A stretch of 64,000 nucleotides of DNA from positions 5,642,001-5,706,000 of the forward strand of contig CBDETD010000002.1 of the NCBI GenBank assembly GCA_965242805.1. Reading direction: 5' to 3'. Positions within the stretch are counted from its first letter, which is position 1. Each line of letters starts with the position of its first letter. The translations under genes and the position numbers were made by a program. The notes beneath the pieces are model-generated. The model did no database searches. It was not told the origin of the DNA and saw only the letters and a list, made by a program, of their open reading frames with translations. Positions 35,338 through 43,045 of this stretch are shown here, piece after piece. The stretch comes from JANQEU01 sp965242805. Lineage in GTDB: Bacteria; Bacteroidota; Bacteroidia; Cytophagales; Cyclobacteriaceae.

Positions 35338-36048
35338 TTATGAAGAAGTAACTCTTTTATAAATCCCGTATCCAATTACCGCAGCTGAAGCACTGCCTGC
35401 AACCCACCACCAGATATTAATTTGTTGTTGTCCTGGATCAAATTGATTTGCTCTATTGATCCAACCATTTTTAAACTTACTAGATACTATACCCGACGAA
35501 ATCATTTCCTCATGAAAGTCAATTCTTTCGTCCACAAATAGGTCCAGTAGTCGGGTAGGATTGGCATCGTTAATGGCCTTGATAGTTGCTGATCCCATTT
35601 TATTGTCAACTGTTACATTAAATCCTAATCGACGCAACGCAAGCTGTATTCGTTCAGCTGCACGACTCGCCAAAATGAAAAAATCAAAGTAAGCGTTTGC
35701 TAAAGTCTGATTATCGATCTGGCCAGCCTTGGAATCGATCCATCTTTGGTGATAGAAGTCTTCCAATAAAATCTCAATCTCATCCCCAGGAATTTTTTCA
35801 TTTGTACCGATGGGATTCATGAGGGATTCATCACCGATCCCAAATGCTTTTAGAAATGATGAAAAAGATCGTGGGTTGTCCGATTGCCTAGTTTCCTTGA
35901 AGTCATCGACGATAGACCAACCTGGCCAATTTGGCCATAAATTTCTCGCAATACCAGCATAGGTTTCACCTCCAGTATCGGCAGGATCATTAAGATAATA
36001 ACCCTCATGCTTTCTAACGATTCGATATGCTGGTTCAAACAGTGCCAT
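35338..36048 (-). CDS. GH108 lysozyme with C-terminal membrane anchor
   Basis: 236 residues. The GH108 signature is near the N-terminus: RKHEGYYLNDPADTGGETYAGIA, with the presumed catalytic glutamate E15, followed by NLWPNWPGW. A peptidoglycan-binding-like region holds FNVTVDNKMGSATIKAIN (about 150-168). Unlike most GH108 enzymes, it ends in a membrane helix (about 209-229, NIWWWVAGSASAAVIGYGI) and basic residues. It would cut the glycan strands of murein. Membrane attachment in an operon of membrane proteins fits a virion-borne entry lysin such as those of PRD1- or PM2-like viruses rather than a free endolysin. Confidence 0.85.
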   Translation of the reverse strand: MALFEPAYRIVRKHEGYYLNDPADTGGETYAGIARNLWPNWPGWSIVDDFKETRQSDNPRSFSSFLKAFGIGDESLMNPIGTNEKIPGDEIEILLEDFYHQRWIDSKAGQIDNQTLANAYFDFFILASRAAERIQLALRRLGFNVTVDNKMGSATIKAINDANPTRLLDLFVDERIDFHEEMISSGIVSSKFKNGWINRANQFDPGQQQINIWWWVAGSASAAVIGYGIYKRVTSS

Positions 36049-36051
36049 GGG

Positions 36052-36897
36052 CTAGATAATTGAAAGCTTACGGGCATGGTCTATTGCTACGTGCGGATTC
36101 TGTTTGATAGATTCCCAATAGAACTTGGCATCTAAATTTCTTGGATTCAAGACATCAAAATTTCTTATAACCAACAGCGGATTGGTCCAACCATGTAGCC
36201 TGAGTTTTCTATTGACCTGACGAAAGACGGGTATGATGTTATGGAACTTCCAGAGGAGATCATTTCTTTCCAAAGATTTCGCAAATTCTTCATCAAGAGA
36301 GGTTCGTACGTTTCTATTGGTTAACCTGTCATCTCGATCAATGAGACCTAATTCAAAAGCATCGTCCAACATTTTTTCCGGATCATCATTGATTTCATCA
36401 AAATATTGAATCACCGGAGAGTTTTGAATCCCCCAATTCCTAGTATAGTTTCTTACCCAGTTGATGTACTGCCTAAGACGTTGGATGGTGACGGTCCAAC
36501 CGAATCCGTGTTTGATTGTATACCTGCGTAATTCATCCCGTAAGAATTGTTGAGATCCTGGATGTACATTGGACCTGGAAGTGGGTATTTCATCTGGGAT
36601 AACAGGAGTATCTGAGATAACCGGAATATTTTCCTGAACCAATGATGTTACTTCTTCTAAACCACTAACAACTGCTGCACACTGTTGGCAAGGCTCCTCC
36701 AATGAAACAAGTAGATCCGATAGTTCATCTTGTTCAACAGGTTGTACCGAAGCCTGGGGATTTGAGGTAATTTCTGAATCCACCACAGAAGGATGGGCAG
36801 TAATTTCTTCAGATTCTTTCTTAGATGATCTGTTCAAATACCAGTAACCACCAATGAAAGAGGAAATAATTCCGATACCAATCCAAGTTTGACTCAT
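36052..36897 (-). CDS. Core-operon protein with N-terminal membrane helix
   Basis: 281 residues. A membrane helix at residues 5-22 is followed by a long acidic, low-complexity stalk (about 25-115, including CQQCA) and a helical basic domain (about 120-281, with FLRDELRRYTIKHGFGWTV and WVRNYTRNWGI). The start overlaps the preceding gene's stop by 4 bases, and the lysozyme gene starts 3 bases after the stop. Such an anchored stalk and head could be a vertex or spike protein; this is inference. Confidence 0.6.
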   Translation of the reverse strand: MSQTWIGIGIISSFIGGYWYLNRSSKKESEEITAHPSVVDSEITSNPQASVQPVEQDELSDLLVSLEEPCQQCAAVVSGLEEVTSLVQENIPVISDTPVIPDEIPTSRSNVHPGSQQFLRDELRRYTIKHGFGWTVTIQRLRQYINWVRNYTRNWGIQNSPVIQYFDEINDDPEKMLDDAFELGLIDRDDRLTNRNVRTSLDEEFAKSLERNDLLWKFHNIIPVFRQVNRKLRLHGWTNPLLVIRNFDVLNPRNLDAKFYWESIKQNPHVAIDHARKLSII

Positions 36898-37277
36898 ATG
36901 CCCAATTGTTCTCTTTTGTCACCAATCCATTGTTCTTTTTTTGAGAGCTGATCGGTTATGAATTCACCTAACTCCCTATAGCATTTTTCTTTCCTGAAGG
37001 TTTGATCATTTCGAGCAGAATCAGAGGGTACTGCTAGTATGTCGCCAACTCTAGAATTGTCACCTCGAAAGCCACAAGTTCTTTCGTAGGCGATAAAAGC
37101 AGTTCCGTCGATCACGTCAGTACCTGATCCAGGAGTGGGTACAGGGTCATTCGGGTTTTCAATATTAGACCTCAATTGACTGTCCAATTGATCAATCCCA
37201 CCTCGAGACAACCACCAAGCTACTCCTACAATTGATACGGTACCTGAAATTGCCAATATGTTCCTAATTAAGTTCAT
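36894..37277 (-). CDS. Core-operon protein with N-terminal membrane helix
   Basis: 127 residues. A hydrophobic N-terminal helix (about residues 5-23) is followed by a polar region with two cysteines in AYERTCGFRGD and KEKCYRELG and a charged end. Overlap of 4 bases with the next gene suggests coupled translation. No family is recognised. Confidence 0.6.
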   Translation of the reverse strand: MNLIRNILAISGTVSIVGVAWWLSRGGIDQLDSQLRSNIENPNDPVPTPGSGTDVIDGTAFIAYERTCGFRGDNSRVGDILAVPSDSARNDQTFRKEKCYRELGEFITDQLSKKEQWIGDKREQLGI

Positions 37278-37291
37278 TTTGCATTGTTGTT

Positions 37292-37891
37292 TTAGCTGAA
37301 ATTATCAATTGAGGTCCCATGCTGCATTGTGTAATCTATGCTTTCGCCTACGGGCGATATGTCCTGGAATGGCAATATATTGGGATCACTAGGTTCCACG
37401 ATTGAACCTTTGAAGGAAGCCCTGACTTCTAAAAGTGATTGAGCCGGAGATTTTACCATTGTTATTTTCATCTGATTGAATATTTTGTCCTCAATTTTAT
37501 AAGTAGTCAAAAGACCAGATTGTGTGGTAAGAGAATGCCAATGGGTTTCCTGTTGGAAATATTTACGATTTGGATTTGGATCATATAGTCCAGCATAAGC
37601 AAGTTCCGGATGAAGATAGAATTCTATCTGAAATGCAAGTATTGTTGATGGATCGGTTGGAGTTTGAATGTATATTTCAAGATCCCCCATGAAGAGAACT
37701 CTTTGAACGTTGATGATGGCAATATTCCGTTCCCATCCGGTATTGCTTGTTGTCCGTTTGCCCTGGTATGTAGAATATAATGGTTTTACATCCCATTCAT
37801 CGATTGCCGGCAATAATCCTTTAATCAGATTTAGGTTCCTTCTGGTTGATTCGCTTTCTTGATTATTTACAATTAATGTTCCGGCTGCCAT
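37292..37891 (-). CDS. Beta-rich core-operon protein, capsid candidate
   Basis: 199 residues without membrane segments. Alternating hydrophobic stretches (VQRVLFMGDLEIYIQTP, ILAFQIEFYLHPELAY, TYKIEDKIFNQMKITMV, LLEVRASFKGSIV) suggest a beta-sandwich or jelly-roll fold. It lies among three other beta-rich genes in the middle of the core operon. A minor capsid, penton or second capsid protein is possible; a structure prediction would decide. Confidence 0.6.
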   Translation of the reverse strand: MAAGTLIVNNQESESTRRNLNLIKGLLPAIDEWDVKPLYSTYQGKRTTSNTGWERNIAIINVQRVLFMGDLEIYIQTPTDPSTILAFQIEFYLHPELAYAGLYDPNPNRKYFQQETHWHSLTTQSGLLTTYKIEDKIFNQMKITMVKSPAQSLLEVRASFKGSIVEPSDPNILPFQDISPVGESIDYTMQHGTSIDNFS

Positions 37892-37909
37892 CGGGACGAG
37901 TTTTCAGAT

Positions 37910-38230
37910 TTAAAGTGGGACTTCATCAGAGGTGGAAATATTGCTAATAATTGTACACTCTGTTTCAGATGAATTATTGGCATTGTACAGATAGATGGAA
38001 TCATTGTAAAGGAACATATCATTATCTGGAGAAAAGCTTCTACTTGTCCCTCCTTGAACAGGAATATTCCTCGACTTTCCACCTTTGGTGAAGTTGAGGA
38101 ATACTGTTGGTTTTCCTGTGGGAACTTCAATGTTGAAATCAATAACCCTATTCATTTGAACCTCTTTGCTATCTGCCTTAGGTATTGATATGTTTTCTTC
38201 ACGTAGTATCGCCTTGAAAAACTTAACCAT
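37910..38230 (-). CDS. Small beta-rich core-operon protein
   Basis: 106 residues, soluble. After a basic start the rest alternates as in beta strands (RVIDFNIEVPTGKPTVFLNF, FSPDNDMFLYNDSIYLYNA). The start base is shared with the stop of the 137-residue gene (1-base overlap, TGATG type), so translation is coupled. Its size fits a penton or cement-type protein. No family is recognised. Confidence 0.55.
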   Translation of the reverse strand: MVKFFKAILREENISIPKADSKEVQMNRVIDFNIEVPTGKPTVFLNFTKGGKSRNIPVQGGTSRSFSPDNDMFLYNDSIYLYNANNSSETECTIISNISTSDEVPL

Positions 38231-38643
38231 CAGATGTTAGGGTTTGAAGATCTCCAAAGCAGAAATACCATATGGTAGTTCAACGCATCGGTGGCAATGG
38301 GCTGTGAAAAGGTAGTCTTCACCTTGATTTTTTCGCCCGCACGATATTTGAATTGAACAGGGAACACTTTATCCAGCTGACCGACGTTTTTGCTGGTTTC
38401 CATTAATTGTTTATTCACTTGCTGGATGACTTCACGAGATTGACCATCTTCCAGGGAAATGTCATAGTCATTAACCAAATCACCGTCTGTAATCTCTATT
38501 AACGCGACTCCGAGGCATTTTTCATATGACTCGTCCAATTGGATATCATCAGTTTTAGTAGCGGCTGCAGTTGCAACTGCGTAGGAAACCTCGAGGGTTT
38601 GAACTCTGGTTTCCCCTTCCAGACCTAATATTTTTGGATCCAT
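38230..38643 (-). CDS. Beta-rich core-operon protein, capsid candidate
   Basis: 137 residues, soluble. The pattern TRVQTLEVSYAVATAAATK, then CLGVALIEITDG, VFPVQFKYRAGEKIKVKTTF and LNYHMVFLLWRS suggests about eight strands of a jelly-roll. A variant leader motif (AAACACACACTATT) ends at the ATG. It lies after an internal terminator behind the 211-residue gene. No family is recognised. Confidence 0.6.
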   Translation of the reverse strand: MDPKILGLEGETRVQTLEVSYAVATAAATKTDDIQLDESYEKCLGVALIEITDGDLVNDYDISLEDGQSREVIQQVNKQLMETSKNVGQLDKVFPVQFKYRAGEKIKVKTTFSQPIATDALNYHMVFLLWRSSNPNI

Positions 38644-38667
38644 AATAGTGTGTGTTTAAAGGGTTCT

Positions 38668-38716
38668 AAAAAAGCCCCAAATACTCCCAAAACAACCAGC
38701 TAGGGAGCTTTGGAGC
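38668..38716 (-). terminator. Internal terminator or attenuator in the core operon
   Basis: On the minus strand a long imperfect stem (GCTCCAAAGCTCCC with GGGAGTATTTGGGGC), loop of 14 bases, is followed by six T. It lies between the 211-residue gene and the 137-residue gene and would raise the level of the upstream product relative to those downstream. Confidence 0.65.
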
Positions 38717-38756
38717 TTACTCGATTGTGGTGCTACGAAAAGTTTTCTTTTCCTAC

Positions 38757-39392
38757 CTACCTGGGTACTGTTTTCAGTCCGGGGATCCAGATACCAATGT
38801 GGTGCTCATTCGCACTTCCTACAGATTGCCCATTAGGGAATATCAACCTAATAGTGATCTGCTGATTCTCCACGAAGTACTGAACAGAATCCAGTTCCAG
38901 AGCAACCTGACGTGACCCTCTTACAAAATGAGAGGCTGCTTCAGAGAGGAACTCTTCAACTGGCTTTCGAACCAATTGGCGAGTATCCTGCAAAATTTCA
39001 AGATCAGCTCCCCTCAAAGCAAGATCCAAATTGGCGGTATTGATCACTGTGGTATATTGGATCTTTGCAGGATCAGTTTCCGCGGCATCTTTACCATATC
39101 CAATAAGAACTTTGGAGAAGAAAAGGTTTTCACCGGCTGGCAAACGTCCTTTGTCTACTGAAATGGTTCCCTCTTTGTAATCGCTGTTTCCATCGAGAAT
39201 TCGGAAGTCTCCACTGGCTCCCTTTACATTGGCTTTCACATACAAGGTATGATCTGCAAGCTTGTACTTGTCCTCGGATAGTTTGAGGAGAGTATCAATC
39301 GGAATTGGGGGTTTGTTTCCCAACGATCTGTTTCTATGTCGATTGAGTAGATTTTGGACGAATGCAGCGTCCTTAGATATTAATGATTCCAT
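38757..39392 (-). CDS. Beta-rich protein, best major capsid candidate
   Basis: 211 residues without membrane segments. A short helical head (KDAAFVQNLLNRHRNRSLG) is followed by strand-like stretches: HTLYVKANVKG, GTISVDKGRLPAGENLFF, TTVINTANLDLALRG, RQVALELDSVQYFVENQ, QITIRLIFPNGQS and HIGIWIPGL. The gene has a perfect leader motif at its ATG and an internal terminator behind it, both of which suggest high expression, as expected for the main shell protein. Size and strand content fit one jelly-roll domain rather than a double one. I see no similarity to a known capsid protein; the call rests on context. Confidence 0.55.
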   Translation of the reverse strand: MESLISKDAAFVQNLLNRHRNRSLGNKPPIPIDTLLKLSEDKYKLADHTLYVKANVKGASGDFRILDGNSDYKEGTISVDKGRLPAGENLFFSKVLIGYGKDAAETDPAKIQYTTVINTANLDLALRGADLEILQDTRQLVRKPVEEFLSEAASHFVRGSRQVALELDSVQYFVENQQITIRLIFPNGQSVGSANEHHIGIWIPGLKTVPR

Positions 39393-39406
39393 GGTGTGTG
39401 TGTCTT
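39393..39406 (-). promoter_or_regulatory. Element leader motif before the capsid-candidate ATG
   Basis: AAGACACACACACC, one base off the consensus, directly before ATG, preceded by an A/T-rich 80-base gap. Confidence 0.7.
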
Positions 39407-39474
39407 TTTTAAGGTATTTTTTAGAAAATATTCGATGTTTTCGGACCTATTTCATTCCGGTTTTTAAACTCAAT

Positions 39475-39915
39475 TCAATACATATTGAATTGATTCAATG
39501 CTCTTGTAGGGACAGGCCCCATCATACCAAACCCTTGTTCTTCGGTGACAACTGGGAAGGCAGTCTGAGTAGGTTGCCCTAATCTTCTTCTTCCCCGTCT
39601 ACCTCCTCTGCCCATACCAGTCAATCCTGGGATGTTGGCGATTGGTTCTGGAGCAAACATTTTAATTCCGTCCTTGATCCCGGCCACAGCATGGGCTCCA
39701 CCTGCTGCTTTTAACCATACTGGTTTGGTCCAAGCTGCGACGTTAACTCCCAATATCGCATTCACAAGTGATGCAATGTTTGGTCTACTTGCCAGAATCT
39801 TTTCCAGCAACGCAGTCGTGATGCTACCGGCTAGAAGTCCACCGGCAACTTCCAAAGCGAGTTGCCAATCTGGTTTGTCAGCTAACTGCTTTGATATGAA
39901 ATTCTCTTTAGCCAT
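39475..39915 (-). CDS. Small core-operon protein with hydrophobic domain and RG-rich tail
   Basis: 146 residues. A hydrophobic alanine/glycine-rich first half (about 19-92: LALEVAGGLLAGSITTALLEKIL, then VNAILGVNVAAW) is followed by the strongly basic GRGGRRGRRRLG and a Gly/Met/Pro-rich end. The basic patch could bind DNA beneath a membrane, as in internal-membrane viruses. It starts 5 bases after the transglutaminase-like gene. No family is recognised. Confidence 0.6.
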   Translation of the reverse strand: MAKENFISKQLADKPDWQLALEVAGGLLAGSITTALLEKILASRPNIASLVNAILGVNVAAWTKPVWLKAAGGAHAVAGIKDGIKMFAPEPIANIPGLTGMGRGGRRGRRRLGQPTQTAFPVVTEEQGFGMMGPVPTRALNQFNMY

Positions 39916-39920
39916 GTTAA

Positions 39921-41216
39921 TTACATTTTAATTGATAAAATTTTGGTTTTGCCGGTTTTCCCTCCGGATTTTTTTCTAGGTCCCTTCAATGGTTCCCTAT
40001 GTTTCTTTGAAATTGGTGGTTCCTGCTTTTTTACGATGACAGGTTGAGGTTTACTTCCGGAAGACGATAACACGGAAATCAATACGATACCAGCTCCAAT
40101 AATGACCACATTACGGACGATGTTACCTTGACCCAGGAATGAAAACAAACTTGCTGTCTGATTCTCCTGCTGATCGTCCGGTAACAAATCAAATGGCAAA
40201 CCAAATGTTGGTAAGAAACGAAAATCTGTTGTCTCCTGTCCAAAGGTTAGAATTCCGGACGTCTCCAGAATAGAATCTCTTTTTAGACGAAGGTCAATAG
40301 GAGGTCTGCCTCTGTTAGGATCACCTGGACCGATTCTACCCTTATCATCAAATCTTGGAAAAAAAGGAATTTCAGGTTCATCATTTGCTTCAGCATCCGG
40401 AAATACAGTTTCTATTATCGGGAAGGTTTTTGTGATTGCTGGGTTTGATGAGTCTGAAGCTATCGGACCTCGTCTGAAAGAGATAAGTGGTTCATTGCTT
40501 TTTTGATCAGGTCTATCCGGAAGCGATCTTCGAAATCTATCAAATGGACCGGTCAATCCCCCAATTTTCACATTATTGTCCTTGAATAGGAGTGGGGGCT
40601 GGTCGGCTGGGTACTCATAATTGAATTGATGAATTACCGGATCAACCACAACATAGTTTTCCCGATTATTTAGTGGTCCGTCATTAATGGGTACAATCAC
40701 ATAAACATGAGAGAAGTCAGAATCTTCTTGCTCATAAGCTGCCCTTCTGATTTTATGTCTGATTCCGAGATTAACCAGGATAGAGGACACTGAAATCACA
40801 AAACAATCACAGTCAATCCCCTTTTCACGATCCATATATGCCCTCAGTGGTGAGCGGAGTTGCTCGCGATCATTTGCGTCTTCCGAATATTGATAGTATC
40901 TAAAGAAATAATCATAGATATTTTTCAAAGTTGGAAACAGATCTCCTGCATCCAGGAATTGGGCAATTCTTTGGGCCTGGCCGTAATCCTGCTTGATTAT
41001 TGACAACATATGCCCAATTGTCTGATCTGTAGTTTTGCTTGATGATATCCCATCGCCAGATTTGGTCAGAATATTGCTACCTCCCATGAACTGCTTAACC
41101 GGCCAGTACTGATCGAACTCATCAGTATGAATAATGGGTCGTGTACCGAATGGTATTCCCAGCATGCCCATTATGGGGCCGTTCAAGTATTCAATATGGT
41201 AATCAGCAAAACTCAT
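39921..41216 (-). CDS. Transglutaminase-like cysteine protein with C-terminal membrane anchor
   Basis: 431 residues. Residues 110-215 resemble the papain-like transglutaminase core: cysteine in KGIDCDCFVISVSSIL, histidine in DFSHVYVIVPI and aspartate in NYVVVDPVIHQF, the expected Cys-His-Asp order. A long Pro/Arg/Asp-rich region follows, then a membrane helix (about 369-388, NVVIIGAGIVLISVLSS) and a very basic tail (KKHREPLKGPRKKSGGK). It could be a protease or a crosslinking enzyme used in assembly or entry. The start overlaps the LEA2-like gene's stop by 4 bases. Confidence 0.7.
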   Translation of the reverse strand: MSFADYHIEYLNGPIMGMLGIPFGTRPIIHTDEFDQYWPVKQFMGGSNILTKSGDGISSSKTTDQTIGHMLSIIKQDYGQAQRIAQFLDAGDLFPTLKNIYDYFFRYYQYSEDANDREQLRSPLRAYMDREKGIDCDCFVISVSSILVNLGIRHKIRRAAYEQEDSDFSHVYVIVPINDGPLNNRENYVVVDPVIHQFNYEYPADQPPLLFKDNNVKIGGLTGPFDRFRRSLPDRPDQKSNEPLISFRRGPIASDSSNPAITKTFPIIETVFPDAEANDEPEIPFFPRFDDKGRIGPGDPNRGRPPIDLRLKRDSILETSGILTFGQETTDFRFLPTFGLPFDLLPDDQQENQTASLFSFLGQGNIVRNVVIIGAGIVLISVLSSSGSKPQPVIVKKQEPPISKKHREPLKGPRKKSGGKTGKTKILSIKM

Positions 41217-42055
41217 ACTGAGGTGACGACTTGTGGTTGAATCGAATTAGACCCTTTGTTATTGGATAAGAATGTCTTTAACATCCATACTCCAAATGCC
41301 ACACCACCTCCGAGCAGCAATAATTTTGAAACGTTCGCCTGCTGGGAAGCTGAACCAGGTAAATCATTTGTGAAAAAGCCGGGTACTCTTTGATTCCTAT
41401 TTTGTCCGGTTACAGAATCAAAAGCTTGTCTCCCTCTGTCGGCAATGTCTGATCCGGTATTTACAATGTCAGAAGCAGAATTGAAAACTGTTCCAACATC
41501 TGACAAAAAATCATCCAGATTACCAAAGAAATTGCCATTGCCTGATAGCCCATTTAATTGACTAAATGGTGCAAAGTCGATTGTAGTTGTAATGGGTTCC
41601 ATTTCATCTAATATTTTGAGACTAGCTTCAATCCTGAATAGTTGTTGGTTTCCTGCAATGAGGAAATCTGAGAATGTATCGTAAACCGATTCGAGAGTTC
41701 TTCCGACGGGAATATCAAATTGAATAGCCTTTTGATTTAATCCTGGATCCAGGATCATTGGACGAATTTTGTCCTGAGCGGTGTTCTCACCTAATAGCTC
41801 ATATTCCTTTAAGTCATTGTTGAGCTTGAAAACCTTAATATCTACTTCCTGCACTCTAGCCGGAACCGGAGAAGGATTTTCGAATTGAAAGTTGAAATCA
41901 AACTGAAGACGATTGCCCTTGAGTTTGAAGTTGGTGGGTTTTAACGCTGTGAAGTTTACTGCCTCTACCAGGAATTCCTGGAATTGGACTTTTATCTTCT
42001 CCCAATTTGCGAATATCAATCCACCACTTACAATTAAGAATATCAACCTAAGCAT
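41213..42055 (-). CDS. LEA2-like protein with membrane helices at both ends
   Basis: 280 residues. An N-terminal hydrophobic helix (residues 2-17) is followed by a domain whose pattern FKLKGNRLQFDFNFQFENPSPVPARVQEVDIKVF resembles the LEA14/WHy beta-sandwich. A linker rich in N, D and G, and a C-terminal membrane helix (about 246-264, LLLLGGGVAFGVWML) complete it. Such domains may bind lipid or cap a membrane. It overlaps its neighbours by 4 and 8 bases, a tight operon. Confidence 0.65.
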   Translation of the reverse strand: MLRLIFLIVSGGLIFANWEKIKVQFQEFLVEAVNFTALKPTNFKLKGNRLQFDFNFQFENPSPVPARVQEVDIKVFKLNNDLKEYELLGENTAQDKIRPMILDPGLNQKAIQFDIPVGRTLESVYDTFSDFLIAGNQQLFRIEASLKILDEMEPITTTIDFAPFSQLNGLSGNGNFFGNLDDFLSDVGTVFNSASDIVNTGSDIADRGRQAFDSVTGQNRNQRVPGFFTNDLPGSASQQANVSKLLLLGGGVAFGVWMLKTFLSNNKGSNSIQPQVVTSV

Positions 42056-42599
42056 CTTGAATAATGATTTCTTTTTGATTTGGTTTCTGAGTCTTTGATA
42101 AGAAGATCATGGCACCAACCACTCCTGATCCCAGGGCAATGAGTAATAGGTTGTTGTCAAATCCACTGGCTTGAAGATCCAGGGTATCTCCAAATAGAAA
42201 ATCTACCGCATCCCCACTGGGAGCGTAGAAGTTCTCAGCAAGCCAACGCTGAGCGCTTTTATTTTTACGCTTCACATTGGGTCCAAAGCCACCAACTGTG
42301 ACCAGGGCATTATATTCTTCCGGTGTGAATCCACCCAGAGGATCTTTGTTTTTCTTGTTCCCGAATATTCCACCGGTTATTCCTCCCACAATTGTCCCAA
42401 CTGCACCACCGATTACATTTCCGACAACAGGGACAACAGATCCTACGCTGGTTCCGAAGACTGCTCCAGCTGCTGCACCTTCTCCAATATTCCCAAGTCC
42501 GACTGCGCCGTCATCCAAAAGAATGAAATCAGAAATATCATCCTGACAAGGAAAGCCAGGATGATGGTCAACGACTGTAAGTGGTGTGTGTGTTAACAA
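42048..42599 (-). CDS. Glycine-zipper membrane protein, first gene of the core operon
   Basis: Up to 183 residues; the start is uncertain. The frame opens with a TTG at 42599 whose first codons are the leader motif itself (GTTAACACACACACC), and no ATG follows for a long way. A downstream TTG (before DDGAVGLGN) is the other option. The sequence holds a glycine-zipper membrane segment (AAAGAVFGTSVGSVVPVVGNVIGGAVGTIVGGITGG region, shown by GxxxG spacing), then a soluble part with FTPEEYNALVTVGGFG, and a second helix near the end (LLLIALGSGVVGAMIF). Glycine zippers occur in pore-forming and virion membrane proteins. Confidence 0.55.
   Translation of the reverse strand: MLTHTPLTVVDHHPGFPCQDDISDFILLDDGAVGLGNIGEGAAAGAVFGTSVGSVVPVVGNVIGGAVGTIVGGITGGIFGNKKNKDPLGGFTPEEYNALVTVGGFGPNVKRKNKSAQRWLAENFYAPSGDAVDFLFGDTLDLQASGFDNNLLLIALGSGVVGAMIFLSKTQKPNQKEIIIQDA
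42582..42596 (-). promoter_or_regulatory. Element motif at the start of the core operon
   Basis: GTTAACACACACACC without a following ATG; a near-identical copy with the GTTAA extension is at 44377-44391. Confidence 0.55.
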
Positions 42600-42680
42600 G
42601 AGAGCAAATTTTCAGGAATAATGCCTGTTTTGCGATTATACGTAGAAAGGAATTTTGGAACAAAATGGGGTTGTAGTTGA

Positions 42681-42745
42681 GTTTACTTAATTGAAGTTAA
42701 TTGTACTTTTTTGTACTTAATTTAACTTTGGAAAGCACACACACC
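42681..42745. promoter_or_regulatory. Operator/promoter region between core operon and small HTH gene
   Basis: The AT-rich region holds AAGTTAA (42694) and TTAACTT (42722) as an inverted repeat around two GTAC blocks separated by TTTTTT, plus repeats of TACTTAATT. A plus-strand copy of the leader motif (GCACACACACC) follows at 42735. This suggests a second regulatory switch, between the core operon (leftward) and the 59-residue gene (rightward). Confidence 0.5.
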
Positions 42746-42762
42746 ATCATACGAAGAACCAC

Positions 42763-42942
42763 ATGGATAACCAGCAACGGAGAGATGCACTAAAGTTTCC
42801 CATTACCAGGAAGAAAATTGCGGAGATCTTATTGATGAGTACCCAAACTCTTCAGAAGCGCCTTTGGACTGAATTTAATATTCCGAAAAGGAGAGCATTG
42901 ACACCCAAAGAGGTAGATAAGATCAGGGAGTACTTTTTGTGA
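42763..42942 (+). CDS. Small helix-turn-helix protein
   Basis: 59 residues (MDNQQRRDALKFPITRKKIA, then EILLMSTQTLQKRLW and a basic end). ITRKKIAEILLMSTQTLQKRL has the spacing of a helix-turn-helix, and PKRRALTPKEVDKIREYFL adds a further helix. It lies divergent from the core operon with operator-like repeats between and carries the element's CACACACACC motif upstream. It is a good candidate for the activator or repressor of the core operon. Confidence 0.65.
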   Translation: MDNQQRRDALKFPITRKKIAEILLMSTQTLQKRLWTEFNIPKRRALTPKEVDKIREYFL

Positions 42943-43045
42943 AACCGGTAGATTTAAAATATATTGGCATTATAGGAGCATCATACATTATGTTTGATAC
43001 ATGGATGTTAGGATCAATTCCGACATAAACCAAAATAATCTGATA

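Noticed and set aside
30503..42599. Conjugation or contractile-injection operon
   Set aside because: No relaxase, VirB4/TraG-type ATPase, VirD4, sheath, tube or baseplate protein is recognisable, and the membrane proteins are far smaller than conjugation proteins of Bacteroidota.
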